From NCBI GenBank assembly GCA_019683695.1, contig JADGHX010000035.1, positions 1-32,603 on the forward strand: a stretch of DNA of 32,603 nucleotides, in the 5' to 3' direction. This document shows, piece by piece, positions 15,319 to 24,436 of the stretch (position 1 is the first letter of the stretch; each line of letters begins with the position of its first letter). Source of the DNA: Steroidobacteraceae bacterium. Lineage in GTDB: Bacteria; Pseudomonadota; Gammaproteobacteria; Steroidobacterales; Steroidobacteraceae. The notes below the pieces were generated by a model, which made no database searches, was not told the DNA's origin, and was given only the letters and a program-made list of their open reading frames with translations. The translations under genes were made by a program, and so were the position numbers.

Positions 15319-16476
15319 TCACCTCTCCATTCTCATATTCTCGATTGCGCGCTGAGCGCGCGCATCGGCCTCCGCGATCTTGATCACCACTTTGCCTCTT
15401 GCGTGTCCTTCTTCGAGATAAGCGAGCGCGGCTGCCGCATCGGAAAGCGGATACTCGCGATCGATGACCGGCGTCACCTTCCCGTCGCGCATGAGATCGG
15501 CAATGGTTTGGAGATCTGCCTTTTTCATGCTCGCGAAGAACATGCCCATTTCCTGACTTGCGAAGGGGGCGTGGAGCGCTGTTGCAATCGCGTGCTGCAA
15601 CGGGCCGATCCATGGCTCGCGCGAGGTGCCGCCGACGATAACGAGTCTGCCGTCCGGCTTCATCACGCGCCTCATTGCTGCGATCGATTGGCTGCTGACG
15701 TTGTCGAGAATCAGGTCGTATTGATCACGGCGTTCCGTGAAGTTTTCGTGCTTGTAGTCAACGACATGATCGGCCCCGAGCGAGCGCACGAGCTCGACGT
15801 TGCGCGTGCTGCATACGGCGGTTACTTCGGCGCCGAGCGCCTTGGCGATTTGAATGGCATAGGTACCGACTCCGCCGGAGGCACCGTTGATCAATACCCT
15901 TTGACCTGACTCGAGGTGCCCACGATCTCGCAACCCCTGCAGCGCTGTTACACCGGCAATGGCAACCGAACCTGCTTGAGCGAAGGAGACGTTGGCGGGG
16001 TTGTGCACGATCGCGCCGGTCTCGCGAACGGTGATGTATTCCGCTAGCGCGCCTGTGCGCCCGCCGAACACTTCGTCTCCTGGTTTGAATCGCGTGACGC
16101 GCTTGCCCACAGCCTCGACCGTTCCCGCGAAATCCACGCCGATACGCGGCTCATGCGGTGCGCCGAGCCCGTTGTCGAGACGCATCAGGAACGGTTCACC
16201 GCGGACTCTGTGCCAATCGAGCGGATTGAGCGCAGCCGCGTGGACCTTCACGAGCACTTCATCGTCTGCGGGGAGCGGCTTTCCGATGGAGACGATTTCG
16301 ATGACATCTGGCGGGCCATAGCACCTAGCCACAGCCGCCTTCATGTGAGTTGTGCTCGACGAGAGCGGCGTTGCCGGCTCGCATGGCGCGTTGTAACTGA
16401 TCGCGACAGCCAGCGTCCCGATCGCGGCGACCAGGACGAGAACGATCCCAAGCAGAATGCGATTGCGCAGCTTCAT
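15319..16476 (-). CDS. Membrane-anchored MDR-family NAD(P)H oxidoreductase
   Basis: The start is the ATG at 16476 with AGGAAGGGAG 10 bases upstream; the frame is open to 16530 but without a ribosome site. It gives 385 residues. Residues about 6-26 form an N-terminal membrane segment or signal. The medium-chain dehydrogenase/quinone-oxidoreductase fold follows: MKAAVARCYGPPDVIEIV, ALNPLDWHRVRG, GVDFAGTVEAVG, and the nucleotide-binding motif NGASGGVGTYAIQIAKALGA. The structural and catalytic zinc cysteines of true alcohol dehydrogenases are absent, so it belongs to the zinc-free zeta-crystallin/enone reductase type. A membrane anchor is unusual for this family. The substrate is unknown; it probably reduces an enone or quinone with NADPH. 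Confidence 0.87.
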   Translation of the reverse strand: MKLRNRILLGIVLVLVAAIGTLAVAISYNAPCEPATPLSSSTTHMKAAVARCYGPPDVIEIVSIGKPLPADDEVLVKVHAAALNPLDWHRVRGEPFLMRLDNGLGAPHEPRIGVDFAGTVEAVGKRVTRFKPGDEVFGGRTGALAEYITVRETGAIVHNPANVSFAQAGSVAIAGVTALQGLRDRGHLESGQRVLINGASGGVGTYAIQIAKALGAEVTAVCSTRNVELVRSLGADHVVDYKHENFTERRDQYDLILDNVSSQSIAAMRRVMKPDGRLVIVGGTSREPWIGPLQHAIATALHAPFASQEMGMFFASMKKADLQTIADLMRDGKVTPVIDREYPLSDAAAALAYLEEGHARGKVVIKIAEADARAQRAIENMRMER

Positions 16477-16723
16477 GGTCGTTCGACTCCCTTCCTCGGC
16501 CCGTTGCGTCGATGACTGTGACACAGACACGCGGGCCGGGAAAGGAAGTCGCCGAACAAGCCCGAGGGAGCGGGTGCGGAGGTGATGGGGCGAAGGCGAG
16601 CGGCCAAGGGAAGCACCATCGCAAGCCTTTCATTTCATCCTCACAACGCCGCCACCCCAGCGAGAGGAGGACTCACTCGGTAGGTCAACGAATGGGCATT
16701 GATCCGAATGAAGCGCTGAAAGG

Positions 16724-17374
16724 TCAGCGCACCACCTCGGCGCGTTTCACTTCGAGCACGCCTTCGACGTGGCGTGGCGCCCATCTGTACGCCCACGGAT
16801 GCCAGTCCTCTGGCCCAGGCGAGACAAGCATTCCTTCGACCTCGATCTGCATGCCTGGAGTCAGCGCGAGGGCGTCGGCCACCTTGTCGAAGGAGCTCGC
16901 TTCCAAACCCCAGAAGCGTCCGCCCGCAGTTTGGATGGCCGACCGGCATCGGGTCGAACTCGGTGCGCCGGGCTCATCTGCCAGGCACAACAAAGTACCC
17001 GTCACGACCTTCGGATCATCAAGCGGCTCGATGCTCGTGTAGAGAATGTGGCCTACGATCTCGTAGCGCCCGTCATCGCCGGGAACAAAGCGGCCGCGTA
17101 CGAGCACGCGCTCATTCATGGCAGGGAACGGCTCACGTTTCGACGGATCCGCCGCCCGAAGCCCGTAGTAGTGATCGTCGTCGCCGCGCAACCCGATCGC
17201 ACAGTCCAGGAGCACGCGGCCATTCTCGTCTGGGATCCGCGGTAAGCAGACCCGTTCGCCTTTCATCGTCCACTCGCCGGCGATCTGAGCGGACTGATCG
17301 CTGTCCTGCGCCCTGACGTCCGCACCCAGGATCAGGATCAAAACAGCGAGCGACCACGCAAGATAACGAAGCAT
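16724..17374 (-). CDS. Hypothetical secreted protein
   Basis: The start at 17374 (MLRYLAWSLAVLILILG) gives 216 residues with a clear signal peptide cleaved near VRAQDS (about residue 22). The frame is open further upstream but without a sensible start. The mature part is rich in beta-like stretches: IAGEWTMKGERVCLPRIP, ERVLVRGRFVPGDDGRYEIV, TGTLLCLADEP, GMQIEVEGMLVSPGPE. It ends in VEGVLEVKRAEVVR. It has several conserved-looking cysteines and no enzyme motif. I do not recognise a family; an OB-like fold is a guess. It lies alone, separated by 247 bp from the oxidoreductase gene. Confidence 0.72.
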   Translation of the reverse strand: MLRYLAWSLAVLILILGADVRAQDSDQSAQIAGEWTMKGERVCLPRIPDENGRVLLDCAIGLRGDDDHYYGLRAADPSKREPFPAMNERVLVRGRFVPGDDGRYEIVGHILYTSIEPLDDPKVVTGTLLCLADEPGAPSSTRCRSAIQTAGGRFWGLEASSFDKVADALALTPGMQIEVEGMLVSPGPEDWHPWAYRWAPRHVEGVLEVKRAEVVR

Positions 17375-17986
17375 GCATTCGGAAGTCGAAGCGACGTTAC
17401 TGATTATATGGTACAGCCGCGACGCGGCCGCCACAGTCGCTTTGCGATCTGCTGGGGGAGGAAGGCCAGCATCGTTATCGGCAGTACGGCGAAACGCTCC
17501 ACGAGCGCGTCTGGATGAGTCGCTTGCACCTGCGGACAAGCTGAGGAGGGAGCAAGCACGGGAGATCCTCTCCAGCGCGCAACAGGCGGCTCGACGTCCC
17601 CCCGCTATTGAGTAGCGCTCCGGTTCAGAGTCTGGCCCCGCACCCACGGTCGGTGAACTGCAACTGTCGATAGATTTGACGTTTCGTTGCATGACGCGAC
17701 CCCCGGTCGTGCGCGGGTCGAATTCCGGCCATGCTCACCCTGCGCAAGGACAGTGGGTTCGTCGAAGCGTACGGCACGAACCTCACGGACGCGGACCACG
17801 TCAGCGGCCAGGGTCGGCATCGAGCAACGAGCTCTGCGGACCGCCCCGCCGGTACGGACTGCGCGTCGGGGTCGACTTGTGAGGGGCATCGGCAAGGAAA
17901 GCCCTAAAATATTTTTTACGGAAGGGGGGTAGAGATGCCGGCGCGCACCGCTCTATAGGGATAGCGAGCGAGAAACCGACGCGACG
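17375..17986. promoter_or_regulatory. 612-bp intergenic region upstream of fecI
   Basis: No supported gene; the open frames here have random-looking composition. Just upstream of fecI is an A/T-rich block (AAAATATTTTTTACGG at 17906-17921) followed by GGGGGGTAGAGATG and CTCTATAGGGATAG at 17951-17964. AT-rich tracts followed by a GTAGAGAT-like element are something I associate with fecI upstream regions in related genomes, so this may be the promoter of the fecIR-receptor operon. No -10/-35 pair can be assigned with certainty. Confidence 0.35.
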
Positions 17987-18487
17987 ATGCCCATCATGGC
18001 CAATGGCACGCTCATCCTGGGCTGGCGCAAGCGCTGGAACCGGAGTCTTCTCCGGTTCATCGGCCGGCGCGTGTCTGCGCGCGTGGACATCGAGGATCTT
18101 GCGCAGGAGACGTATTTGCGCCTCTTGCACGCGCGCGACCTGGGGACGGTCCGTAACCCACAGGCGTATCTGCTGCGAGTCGCATCTCACATCGTTTCCG
18201 AGTGGCGCGATCGCCAGCTGCCGGCGGACCTGTTCGCGGCCATCGACGAGGACTTGCTGCCGGACGACTCTCTTCCCGAGCTTGCGGTCGACGCCGAGAT
18301 CTCGCGGACGCTGCTGGAGCGAACGCTGCAAGCGATGAGCCCGATGACTCGCGCCGTGATGGTGCTGCGATTCCGTGAAGAGCGCCGCTGCGAGGATATC
18401 GCGCGCGAGCTCGCGCTCACCGAGCGCCAGGTTCGCCGCCACTTGACGCGCGGTTACCAGCAGCTACGCAGCGCAATGACGAGTTGA
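17987..18487 (+). CDS. FecI-like ECF sigma factor
   Basis: A 166-residue sigma factor. Sigma-70 region 2 is seen in LLRFIGRRVSARVDIEDLAQ and ETYLRLLHAR; region 4 in LQAMSPMTRAVMVLRFREER and the helix-turn-helix CEDIARELALTERQVRRHL. The size and the partner genes make it a FecI-type ECF sigma that directs RNA polymerase to the promoter of a TonB-dependent receptor when the receptor signals through FecR. ATGs at 17987 and 17996 are both possible; neither has a strong ribosome site. The stop lies 12 bases before the fecR ATG, so the genes form an operon. Confidence 0.9.
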   Translation: MPIMANGTLILGWRKRWNRSLLRFIGRRVSARVDIEDLAQETYLRLLHARDLGTVRNPQAYLLRVASHIVSEWRDRQLPADLFAAIDEDLLPDDSLPELAVDAEISRTLLERTLQAMSPMTRAVMVLRFREERRCEDIARELALTERQVRRHLTRGYQQLRSAMTS

Positions 18488-18498
18488 GCGGATCGACC

Positions 18499-19599
18499 AT
18501 GGATCGACGTCACACGAACGAAATCCCGCCGACGGCGCCGGTCGCGGAGCAGGCCGCGGCATGGTGGATGCTTTTGAACGAAAGCAACCCGACGCCCGCC
18601 GATCACCGTGCGTTTGCCGAATGGGTGGCGCGCTCGCCCGAGCGAGTCGAGGCGTATCTGGATGCAGCTCGGCTTACTCGTTTCCTCACCTCGCGGAACA
18701 CGCCGTGGCCAGACACGCCGACGGCGGATTTGATCCGTGCGGCCAAAGCGTCCGCGAACGAAGTCGCGAGTCTCGCGACCGTCGATGCGCGCTTTGCCAC
18801 CGCGGCGGCACAGCGCGCATCGTCCACAGAAAAGCGGGCATTCGGTGTGCGATGGCTTACAGGTCCACGCCTTGCCGCAATAGTCGTTGCGACCGTGGCC
18901 GCGATGGCCATCGGACTCTACGTCCACCTGAGGCCGGAGCGCATTGAAACTGCGGTCGGCGAGCAGCGCTCGGTCGTGCTCAGCGATGGCTCACTGGTCA
19001 CGCTCAATACCGCGTCTTCCATCGAAATCCGCATGTCGAGCGAGCGCCGCACCGTGAAGCTGCTGGCCGGCGAAGCCCTGTTCGCAGTGGCGCACGATGC
19101 GACGCGGCCGTTCGAAGTCACGACCGAGGACACGACGGTTCGCGCCATCGGCACGCAATTCAATGTCGACCGTCGGCCGACGGGCACGACGGTGACTGTC
19201 GTCGAAGGGCGAGTCGCGGTCATCACTCCGACCGACAAGAATCAGGGCGCGCAGCCGAGCGGGTTGCCGCTCGAAGCGGGCGAGCAGCTCACGCTCGCAC
19301 CGCGCACCGCGCGGCGCGCGGTGCGCACCGATGTCGCCAGCGCCATCGCCTGGACGCAACGGAAGCTCGTGTTCGAGCATCGACACCTCGGCGAAGTGGC
19401 GGACGAGTTCAATCGCTACAACCGGCAGATCATCGAAATTCGCAGCGCCGAGTTGCGCGAGCAAGAGGTCACCGGCGTGTTCCAGGCCAACGATCCGGCG
19501 TCGTTCCTGACGTTTCTCGCCGGGTTTCCCGGCGTGACGATCGAAAGATCGCCGGATCGCGTTGTGGTGACTCAACAGGTTCCCGATACGACGCAATAA
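18499..19599 (+). CDS. FecR-family anti-sigma/signal transducer
   Basis: A 366-residue protein from the ATG at 18499 (a TTG at 18484 is in frame but less likely). The N-terminal cytoplasmic DUF4880 part has AAAWWMLLNESNPTPADHRA and FAEWVARSPERVEAYL. A single transmembrane helix lies near residues 120-142. The periplasmic FecR domain follows with QRSVVLSDGSLVTLNTASS, GEALFAVAHDATRPFEVTT and VRAIGTQFNV, then a C-terminal DUF4974/STN-like region (RKLVFEHRHLGEVADEFNRY). It should sit in the inner membrane, hold or activate the FecI sigma factor, and read the state of the receptor's N-terminal domain. It is cotranscribed with fecI and the receptor. Confidence 0.9.
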   Translation: MDRRHTNEIPPTAPVAEQAAAWWMLLNESNPTPADHRAFAEWVARSPERVEAYLDAARLTRFLTSRNTPWPDTPTADLIRAAKASANEVASLATVDARFATAAAQRASSTEKRAFGVRWLTGPRLAAIVVATVAAMAIGLYVHLRPERIETAVGEQRSVVLSDGSLVTLNTASSIEIRMSSERRTVKLLAGEALFAVAHDATRPFEVTTEDTTVRAIGTQFNVDRRPTGTTVTVVEGRVAVITPTDKNQGAQPSGLPLEAGEQLTLAPRTARRAVRTDVASAIAWTQRKLVFEHRHLGEVADEFNRYNRQIIEIRSAELREQEVTGVFQANDPASFLTFLAGFPGVTIERSPDRVVVTQQVPDTTQ

Positions 19600-19614
19600 T
19601 TCAGAGCAAGATGC

Positions 19615-22317
19615 ATGAGGGGGAGTATGGACATCAGCGTCAAGACAACAGTCGGCATGCTGCTGAGCCTCGGCGCGTCGATGGTCGCCTGCGCGGGCGA
19701 CGCAGTGAACGGCCTCTGTACAGTCAAGATTGCATCGCAGCCGCTCGGCTCGGCACTCCAGGAGCTCGCCACCCAGAGCGGGATCCAGATCATCTTCCTG
19801 TCGAATCTCACGGATGGGCACGACGCGCCGGCGCTGAACGGAACGTTCACTCCCAAGACCGCGCTCGATAAGCTCTTGCGCGGCACGGATCTCACGTTCC
19901 AGCAGCTCAACGACAAGACCATCGAGGTTCGCTCGGAGCACGCGTTTCGCAGAACAGCGCACACCGCGGCCGGCGACGTGGCGCCACGGATCAGCGCGTA
20001 TGCGCCCGACGGGAGCAACGCGGCCTCATTTCGCGACGTGACTCGACCGCTGCGCCTCGCCCAGGCGCAGCCCACATCGCGGGCCGGCAGCTCGACTGCG
20101 GCTCCCACGGCGGAGCCCGAGCGGGCCACCGTGCAAGAGATCACCGTTACCGCGCGCAAAGTGCGCGAGAACCAGCAGGATACGCCCGTCGCTATCACGG
20201 CATTCAGCGGCGATGCGCTCGCGCAGCGGCAGATCTTTCAGACGGACAAGCTGACGCAGGTCGTTCCGAACCTGCAGTTTGGCACGAATGCGCCGCTCGC
20301 CGGGAACAACTCGTCATCGCAAGTCTTCATTCGCGGGATCGGTCAGACCGACCCAACCTCGACTGTCGACCCGGGCGTCGGCATGTACATCGACGATGTG
20401 TACATCGGCACGGCGGTCGGTGCGCGCATGGACTTGCGCGACATCTCATCCGTGCAAGTCCTGCGCGGGCCGCAAGGAACACTCTTCGGTCGCAACACCA
20501 TCGGCGGTGCGATCCTCCTCTCGACCACAGATCCGGGCGATGAATTCGGCGGCACGCTGCGCGGCGGATTCGGCTCGGACGACCTCATCGACGGCTTTGC
20601 CGCCGTCGACGTGCCGCTTGGGGACACGTTGAAGTCGCGCTTCACCGCCGGCCGTCGCAAGCAGGACGGCTACGTCACGCGCACCGACGGCACGGACCTC
20701 GGCGATACGAACACCTACACGCTAACAAGCAAATTCATCTGGAAGCCGACCGACAAGCTGGAAGCCCGCTGGCTGGCCGACTACTCGAATGCGGACGAGC
20801 ACGGCAGCCCGCTCGTATTCGCGACCATCAATACAGCGCAGACGTTTCCGCGCGTCGCGAGCTCCGACGCGGGCTGCCCGGGGTTCAACGGCAACTTCGC
20901 GTCGCTCCCGGCGGTGCCGAATATTCCCGACGATCGCTGTGCCAACAGCTTTCAGAGACGCGGGCCATATTCCAACAATGGGACCACGCCGCTGAAGAGC
21001 ACCCTGGAAGCGTGGGGCACGTCAATCAATCTCACGTACAGCCTGACGGACGCGGTGAGCCTCAAGTCGATCAGCGCGTACCGCAACGTGCGCTGGACCG
21101 GCGCCCGCGATGCCGACAACACGCCGCTCACCATCCTGAATACGTTCTACGACGTGGACGGTTGGCAGTGGAGCCAGGAGCTGCAGGGTATTTGCCGGCG
21201 AGACGCACTGACCGGCGTCGTCGGGGCGTACTACTTCAAGCAGCGGTCCAACGACATCGCGACGGTCGATCTGAATCCGCCGCCGCCCGGCGTTCAGCAC
21301 GACAGTGACAACAACGTCGTGGACAACAAGAGCTGGGCCGCCTTCACGCAATGGACGTACACGTTCAGCGAGCAGCTCGGCGCCACGGTGGGCGCGCGCT
21401 ACACGCAGGACGACAAAGGCTCGTATCCGGATCAGTTCGATTACTCGACGCCGGACATCAAGCAGGTGCCGTTGCGGTGGTATCGCGACACGTTCTCCGC
21501 GTTCACGCCGTCTGCGTCGCTGAGCTATCGCTGGAGCCGACAGGCGATGACCTATGTGAGCTATGCGGAGGGCTTCAAAGGCGGCGGCTGGAACAGCCAC
21601 TTCAACTCCGTGCTCACACCGGAACAGCAGGCGGCCTTGTAGGAGTTCAAACCGGAGAAGGTGAAGAGCGTCGAGCTCGGCGCCAAGCTCGATCTCTTCG
21701 ATAACACCGTCCGTCTGAACCTTGCCGTGTTCGATTCGAAGTACACGGATATGCAGGTCACTTACCGCGGGCCTGCGCCCACGGGCGTCGCCCCGTTCCT
21801 CACGAACGCGGGCAAGGCGTCCATCAAGGGTGCGGAGGCCGAGCTCACGTGGGTGCCGACCAACGAATTAAACATCGAGGCCAGCGTCGGCCATCTTGAG
21901 AGCCGCATTGATCGCCTGGACATCACGCCGCTGGCCGTGATTCCCCCGGGCTTGCAGGTGGGCAACGCATTGCCGTTCGCGCCGCGCTGGCAGGGCCATG
22001 TCGGCGCGGCGTACACGCTTCGCACCGGGAGTCTGCGGGTCACGCCGCGCATCGACGCCTCGTACCAGAGCAAAACGTTCTTTGACGCCACCAACACGCC
22101 GGAGATTGCGCAGCTCGGCGGCTACACGGTGTTGAACGGGTCGTTCGCAATCGCTCCGGACTCCGGGCCGTGGCAAGTGACTCTGGCCGTCAACAATGCG
22201 ACGGACAAGCTCTATCCCGTCGCCGGCAATTCGTCGCTCTCCACCGGTAGCGGCTACGCGGAGATCGCGTACGCGCGACCGCGCGAGTACTTGGCCACGT
22301 TGAGCTATTCATTCTGA
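19615..22317 (+). pseudogene. STN-type TonB-dependent receptor with in-frame amber codon
   Basis: A receptor frame of 900 codons. Signal peptide about 1-27; STN signalling domain about 35-105 (QPLGSALQELATQSGIQIIF, FTPKTALDKLL); TonB box VQEITVTARK near 173-182; plug with RGIGQTDPTSTVDPGVGMYI and VLRGPQGTLFGRNTIGGA. The beta-barrel ends in YLATLSYSF with the terminal F expected of outer-membrane proteins. A TAG at 21640-21642 (codon 676) stops the frame; reading continues without shift as EFKPEKVKSVELGAKLDLF, so CAG-to-TAG is the simplest explanation. A short oddity near 21185-21215 (ICRRDA) may mark two compensating indels. It is the third gene of the fecI-fecR operon; the STN domain would contact FecR. 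ATG 19627 is an alternative start. Confidence 0.88.
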
Positions 22318-22355
22318 GCAGCCTCGCTGAAGCGGCAACGACGACCACAGCCCCG

Positions 22356-22928
22356 TCACCCCACCGGTGCGACCACCATCGCACCGAGTGCGAGTGCAGT
22401 CCCGATCACGGCGCCCGCAGCAACATCCGTCGGATAGTGCAACCCGAGCACGACGCGTGACATGGCAACGAGCGCCGCAAACGGCGCGCACAGCCACCCG
22501 AGCTCCGGAAACGCGTCGATCGCGAGAATTGAGAAGCTCGTGGCATGCAAGGTGTGCCCTGAAGGAAAGCTGTAGCGATCGAGCGCTTGCGTACCTGCGA
22601 CGATACCGCTGAGCGTCACATAGGGCCGCTCGCGTACGAGCCGGAACTTCAGAAACTTGTACAAGGCGAGTCCCAAAAGGCCCGCGAGCGCCATGCGGAC
22701 CGCGGGAATCACTCCGTCACCGCCGTATATCAGCGGCAGCATGAGTATCAACACATACCAGAACATGCCGTCGCCCACGCGGCTGACAACAGCAAACAGT
22801 TGCCGCAGTGAGTCCCGACTGCACGCGCTATTCAGACGCAGGCACCACGCATACTCGAACGCGTCGATGCGACAGAACAGACCTGTGATCCTTGCAGCTC
22901 TCATAGTCGTGTCCGCGGCGCCGTGCAT
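22356..22928 (-). CDS. PAP2-family lipid phosphatase
   Basis: A 190-residue integral membrane phosphatase with all three type-2 phosphatidic acid phosphatase signatures: KFRLVRERP (K-x6-RP), SFPSGHTLHATS (PSGH), and SRVVLGLHYPTDV (SR-x5-H-x3-D). Five to six hydrophobic segments surround them. Such enzymes dephosphorylate phosphatidic acid, undecaprenyl diphosphate or related lipids at the inner membrane. ATG 22904 (M9) is an alternative start. It converges with the receptor gene (38 bp apart) and is divergent from dgkA, whose enzyme makes phosphatidic acid; the two activities are opposed. Confidence 0.9.
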   Translation of the reverse strand: MHGAADTTMRAARITGLFCRIDAFEYAWCLRLNSACSRDSLRQLFAVVSRVGDGMFWYVLILMLPLIYGGDGVIPAVRMALAGLLGLALYKFLKFRLVRERPYVTLSGIVAGTQALDRYSFPSGHTLHATSFSILAIDAFPELGWLCAPFAALVAMSRVVLGLHYPTDVAAGAVIGTALALGAMVVAPVG

Positions 22929-23093
22929 CTGCGCTTGCGTGCAAGTGAGTGTGCCCGCCGCATGCTACGGCGGGATGACAGGTCTGCTGCAACATTCCCC
23001 GGCCGCGACGCCAAGCTGTAACTTGCGCGTGTTTTACTGTTTGTGAACGAGCTGTGACATTGCGAACTGTGAAACAAATCAAGGTCGAAGCGG

Positions 23094-23504
23094 ATGAGTG
23101 CAAGCGACGAGTACTCGGCAGATGACAACCCGCACAAAGGTAACAAGGGCCTCACTCGTGCGTGGCATGCACTCCACAACTCGTGGAGTGGGCTCGTCTT
23201 TTGCGTCAGGGAGGAAAGCGCCTTCCGTCAGGAGTTGCTGCTGGCAGCATTCCTGCTGCCAGCCGCGCTCGTCGTTCCGTATGGCGCGATCGAGCGCCTG
23301 CTTCTGATTGGCTCTGTCGTGCTCGTGCTCATCGTCGAGCTGTTGAAATCCAGCATCGAGGCCGCAGTCGATCGCATTTCGTTCGAGCATCACGGCCTGT
23401 CGAAGCGCGCGAAGGACTACGGCAGTGCGGCCGTGATGCTGGCCTTGCTGATGTGCGCGCTTGTTTGGATCACGCTGACGGCGCGTCTGCTCGCGCGAGG
23501 TTGA
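23094..23504 (+). CDS. dgkA: Diacylglycerol kinase (DgkA)
   Basis: A 136-residue small integral membrane kinase. The family signature is ELLKSSIEAAVDRISFEHH (residues 82-100) followed by LSKRAKDYGSAAV (102-114), with three hydrophobic helices at about 48-62, 68-88 and 112-134. It phosphorylates diacylglycerol to phosphatidic acid using ATP, recycling lipid from envelope glycan synthesis. The N-terminal extension (about 16 acidic/polar residues) is longer than in E. coli. The position equal to E. coli Asn72 in 'ELLNS' is Lys85 here (codon AAA). It begins a same-strand cluster with the LpxH-like and glycosyltransferase genes. From 22929 to 23093 lies the divergent promoter region. Confidence 0.93.
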   Translation: MSASDEYSADDNPHKGNKGLTRAWHALHNSWSGLVFCVREESAFRQELLLAAFLLPAALVVPYGAIERLLLIGSVVLVLIVELLKSSIEAAVDRISFEHHGLSKRAKDYGSAAVMLALLMCALVWITLTARLLARG

Positions 23505-23611
23505 GCGCAGAGAAAGGGGCCGTCACAGAACCATCACGGTACTGACATGATCGTGAAGCGCGATCGCGACACCATCGCTGCCATGGCATTGGGCGCAACA
23601 ACCGTGGGCCT

Positions 23612-24415
23612 GTGACGGACACCGAGGCCCGGCATTGCCGCACGATCTGGCTGTCGGATATCCATCTCGGGACGCCGGGATGCCGCGCCGACTATCTGCT
23701 GGATTTTCTGCGCGTTCACAGCGCCGACACACTCTACCTGGTGGGCGACATCATCGACGGATGGCGCTTGAGAAAAGGCTGGTACTGGCCGCAGACCCAC
23801 AATGACGTGATACAGAAAATCCTTCGCGCTGCGCGCAAGGGTACCCGCGTCGTATATGTGCCGGGCAACCACGACGAGGTGTCCCGCCAGTTCATCGGTC
23901 TGTCTTTCGGCGGTATCGAGGTGGCCGAAGACGCGATCCATGTCACCGCCAACGGCCAGCGATTGCTGGTGACGCATGGCGACCTCTTCGATGCAGTCAT
24001 GCAGCACGCCAGCTGGCTCGCTCACCTGGGCAGTTGGCTCTATGACCTGCTGCTGAAGCTCAATCGCTGGATGAACGCGGTGCGCTTGCGCCTGGGGCTG
24101 CCGTATTGGTCGATGTCGCAGTTTGTGAAGCATCAGGTCAAGGATGCGGTGAACTTCATCTCGCAGTTCGAGAGCGCAATGGCGGCGGAGGCTCGGCGGA
24201 GAGGTTGCGACGGCGTCGTATGTGGGCACATCCACAAAGCGGAGATACGCGACATCGACGGCGTCCTGTATTGCAACGACGGCGATTGGGTCGAAAGCAT
24301 GACTGCCTTGGTTGAAACGTTCGCCGGCGAGCTGGAAATCATTCATTGGCGTACGAGGCAGGCGCAGCCGCTCAATCTGGGTCGCATCGATCAGATGCAG
24401 GACGCTGCTGCCTGA
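23612..24415 (+). CDS. LpxH-like UDP-2,3-diacylglucosamine diphosphatase family metallophosphoesterase
   Basis: A 267-residue calcineurin-type phosphoesterase with all metal-binding motifs: WLSDIHLG (D/H), VGDIIDGW, PGNHDE, VTHGDLFD, and VCGHIHKAEIR. The layout matches the long LpxH-related subgroup often annotated UDP-2,3-diacylglucosamine diphosphatase, which hydrolyses a lipid A precursor; members of this subgroup next to glycosyltransferases may act on other glycolipid or nucleotide substrates. The start is the GTG at 23612, directly before MTDTEARHCRTIWLSD; a 21-codon upstream frame (23549-23614) overlaps it by GTGA. The glycosyltransferase follows 21 bp downstream, so the two are an operon. 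Confidence 0.88.
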   Translation: MTDTEARHCRTIWLSDIHLGTPGCRADYLLDFLRVHSADTLYLVGDIIDGWRLRKGWYWPQTHNDVIQKILRAARKGTRVVYVPGNHDEVSRQFIGLSFGGIEVAEDAIHVTANGQRLLVTHGDLFDAVMQHASWLAHLGSWLYDLLLKLNRWMNAVRLRLGLPYWSMSQFVKHQVKDAVNFISQFESAMAAEARRRGCDGVVCGHIHKAEIRDIDGVLYCNDGDWVESMTALVETFAGELEIIHWRTRQAQPLNLGRIDQMQDAAA

Positions 24416-24436
24416 ACGAGGGGTCAGAACGTAAGC

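Noticed and set aside
17676-17932. Short overlapping ORFs upstream of fecI
   Set aside because: Composition is random-looking, there is no ribosome site, and they overlap each other in several frames.
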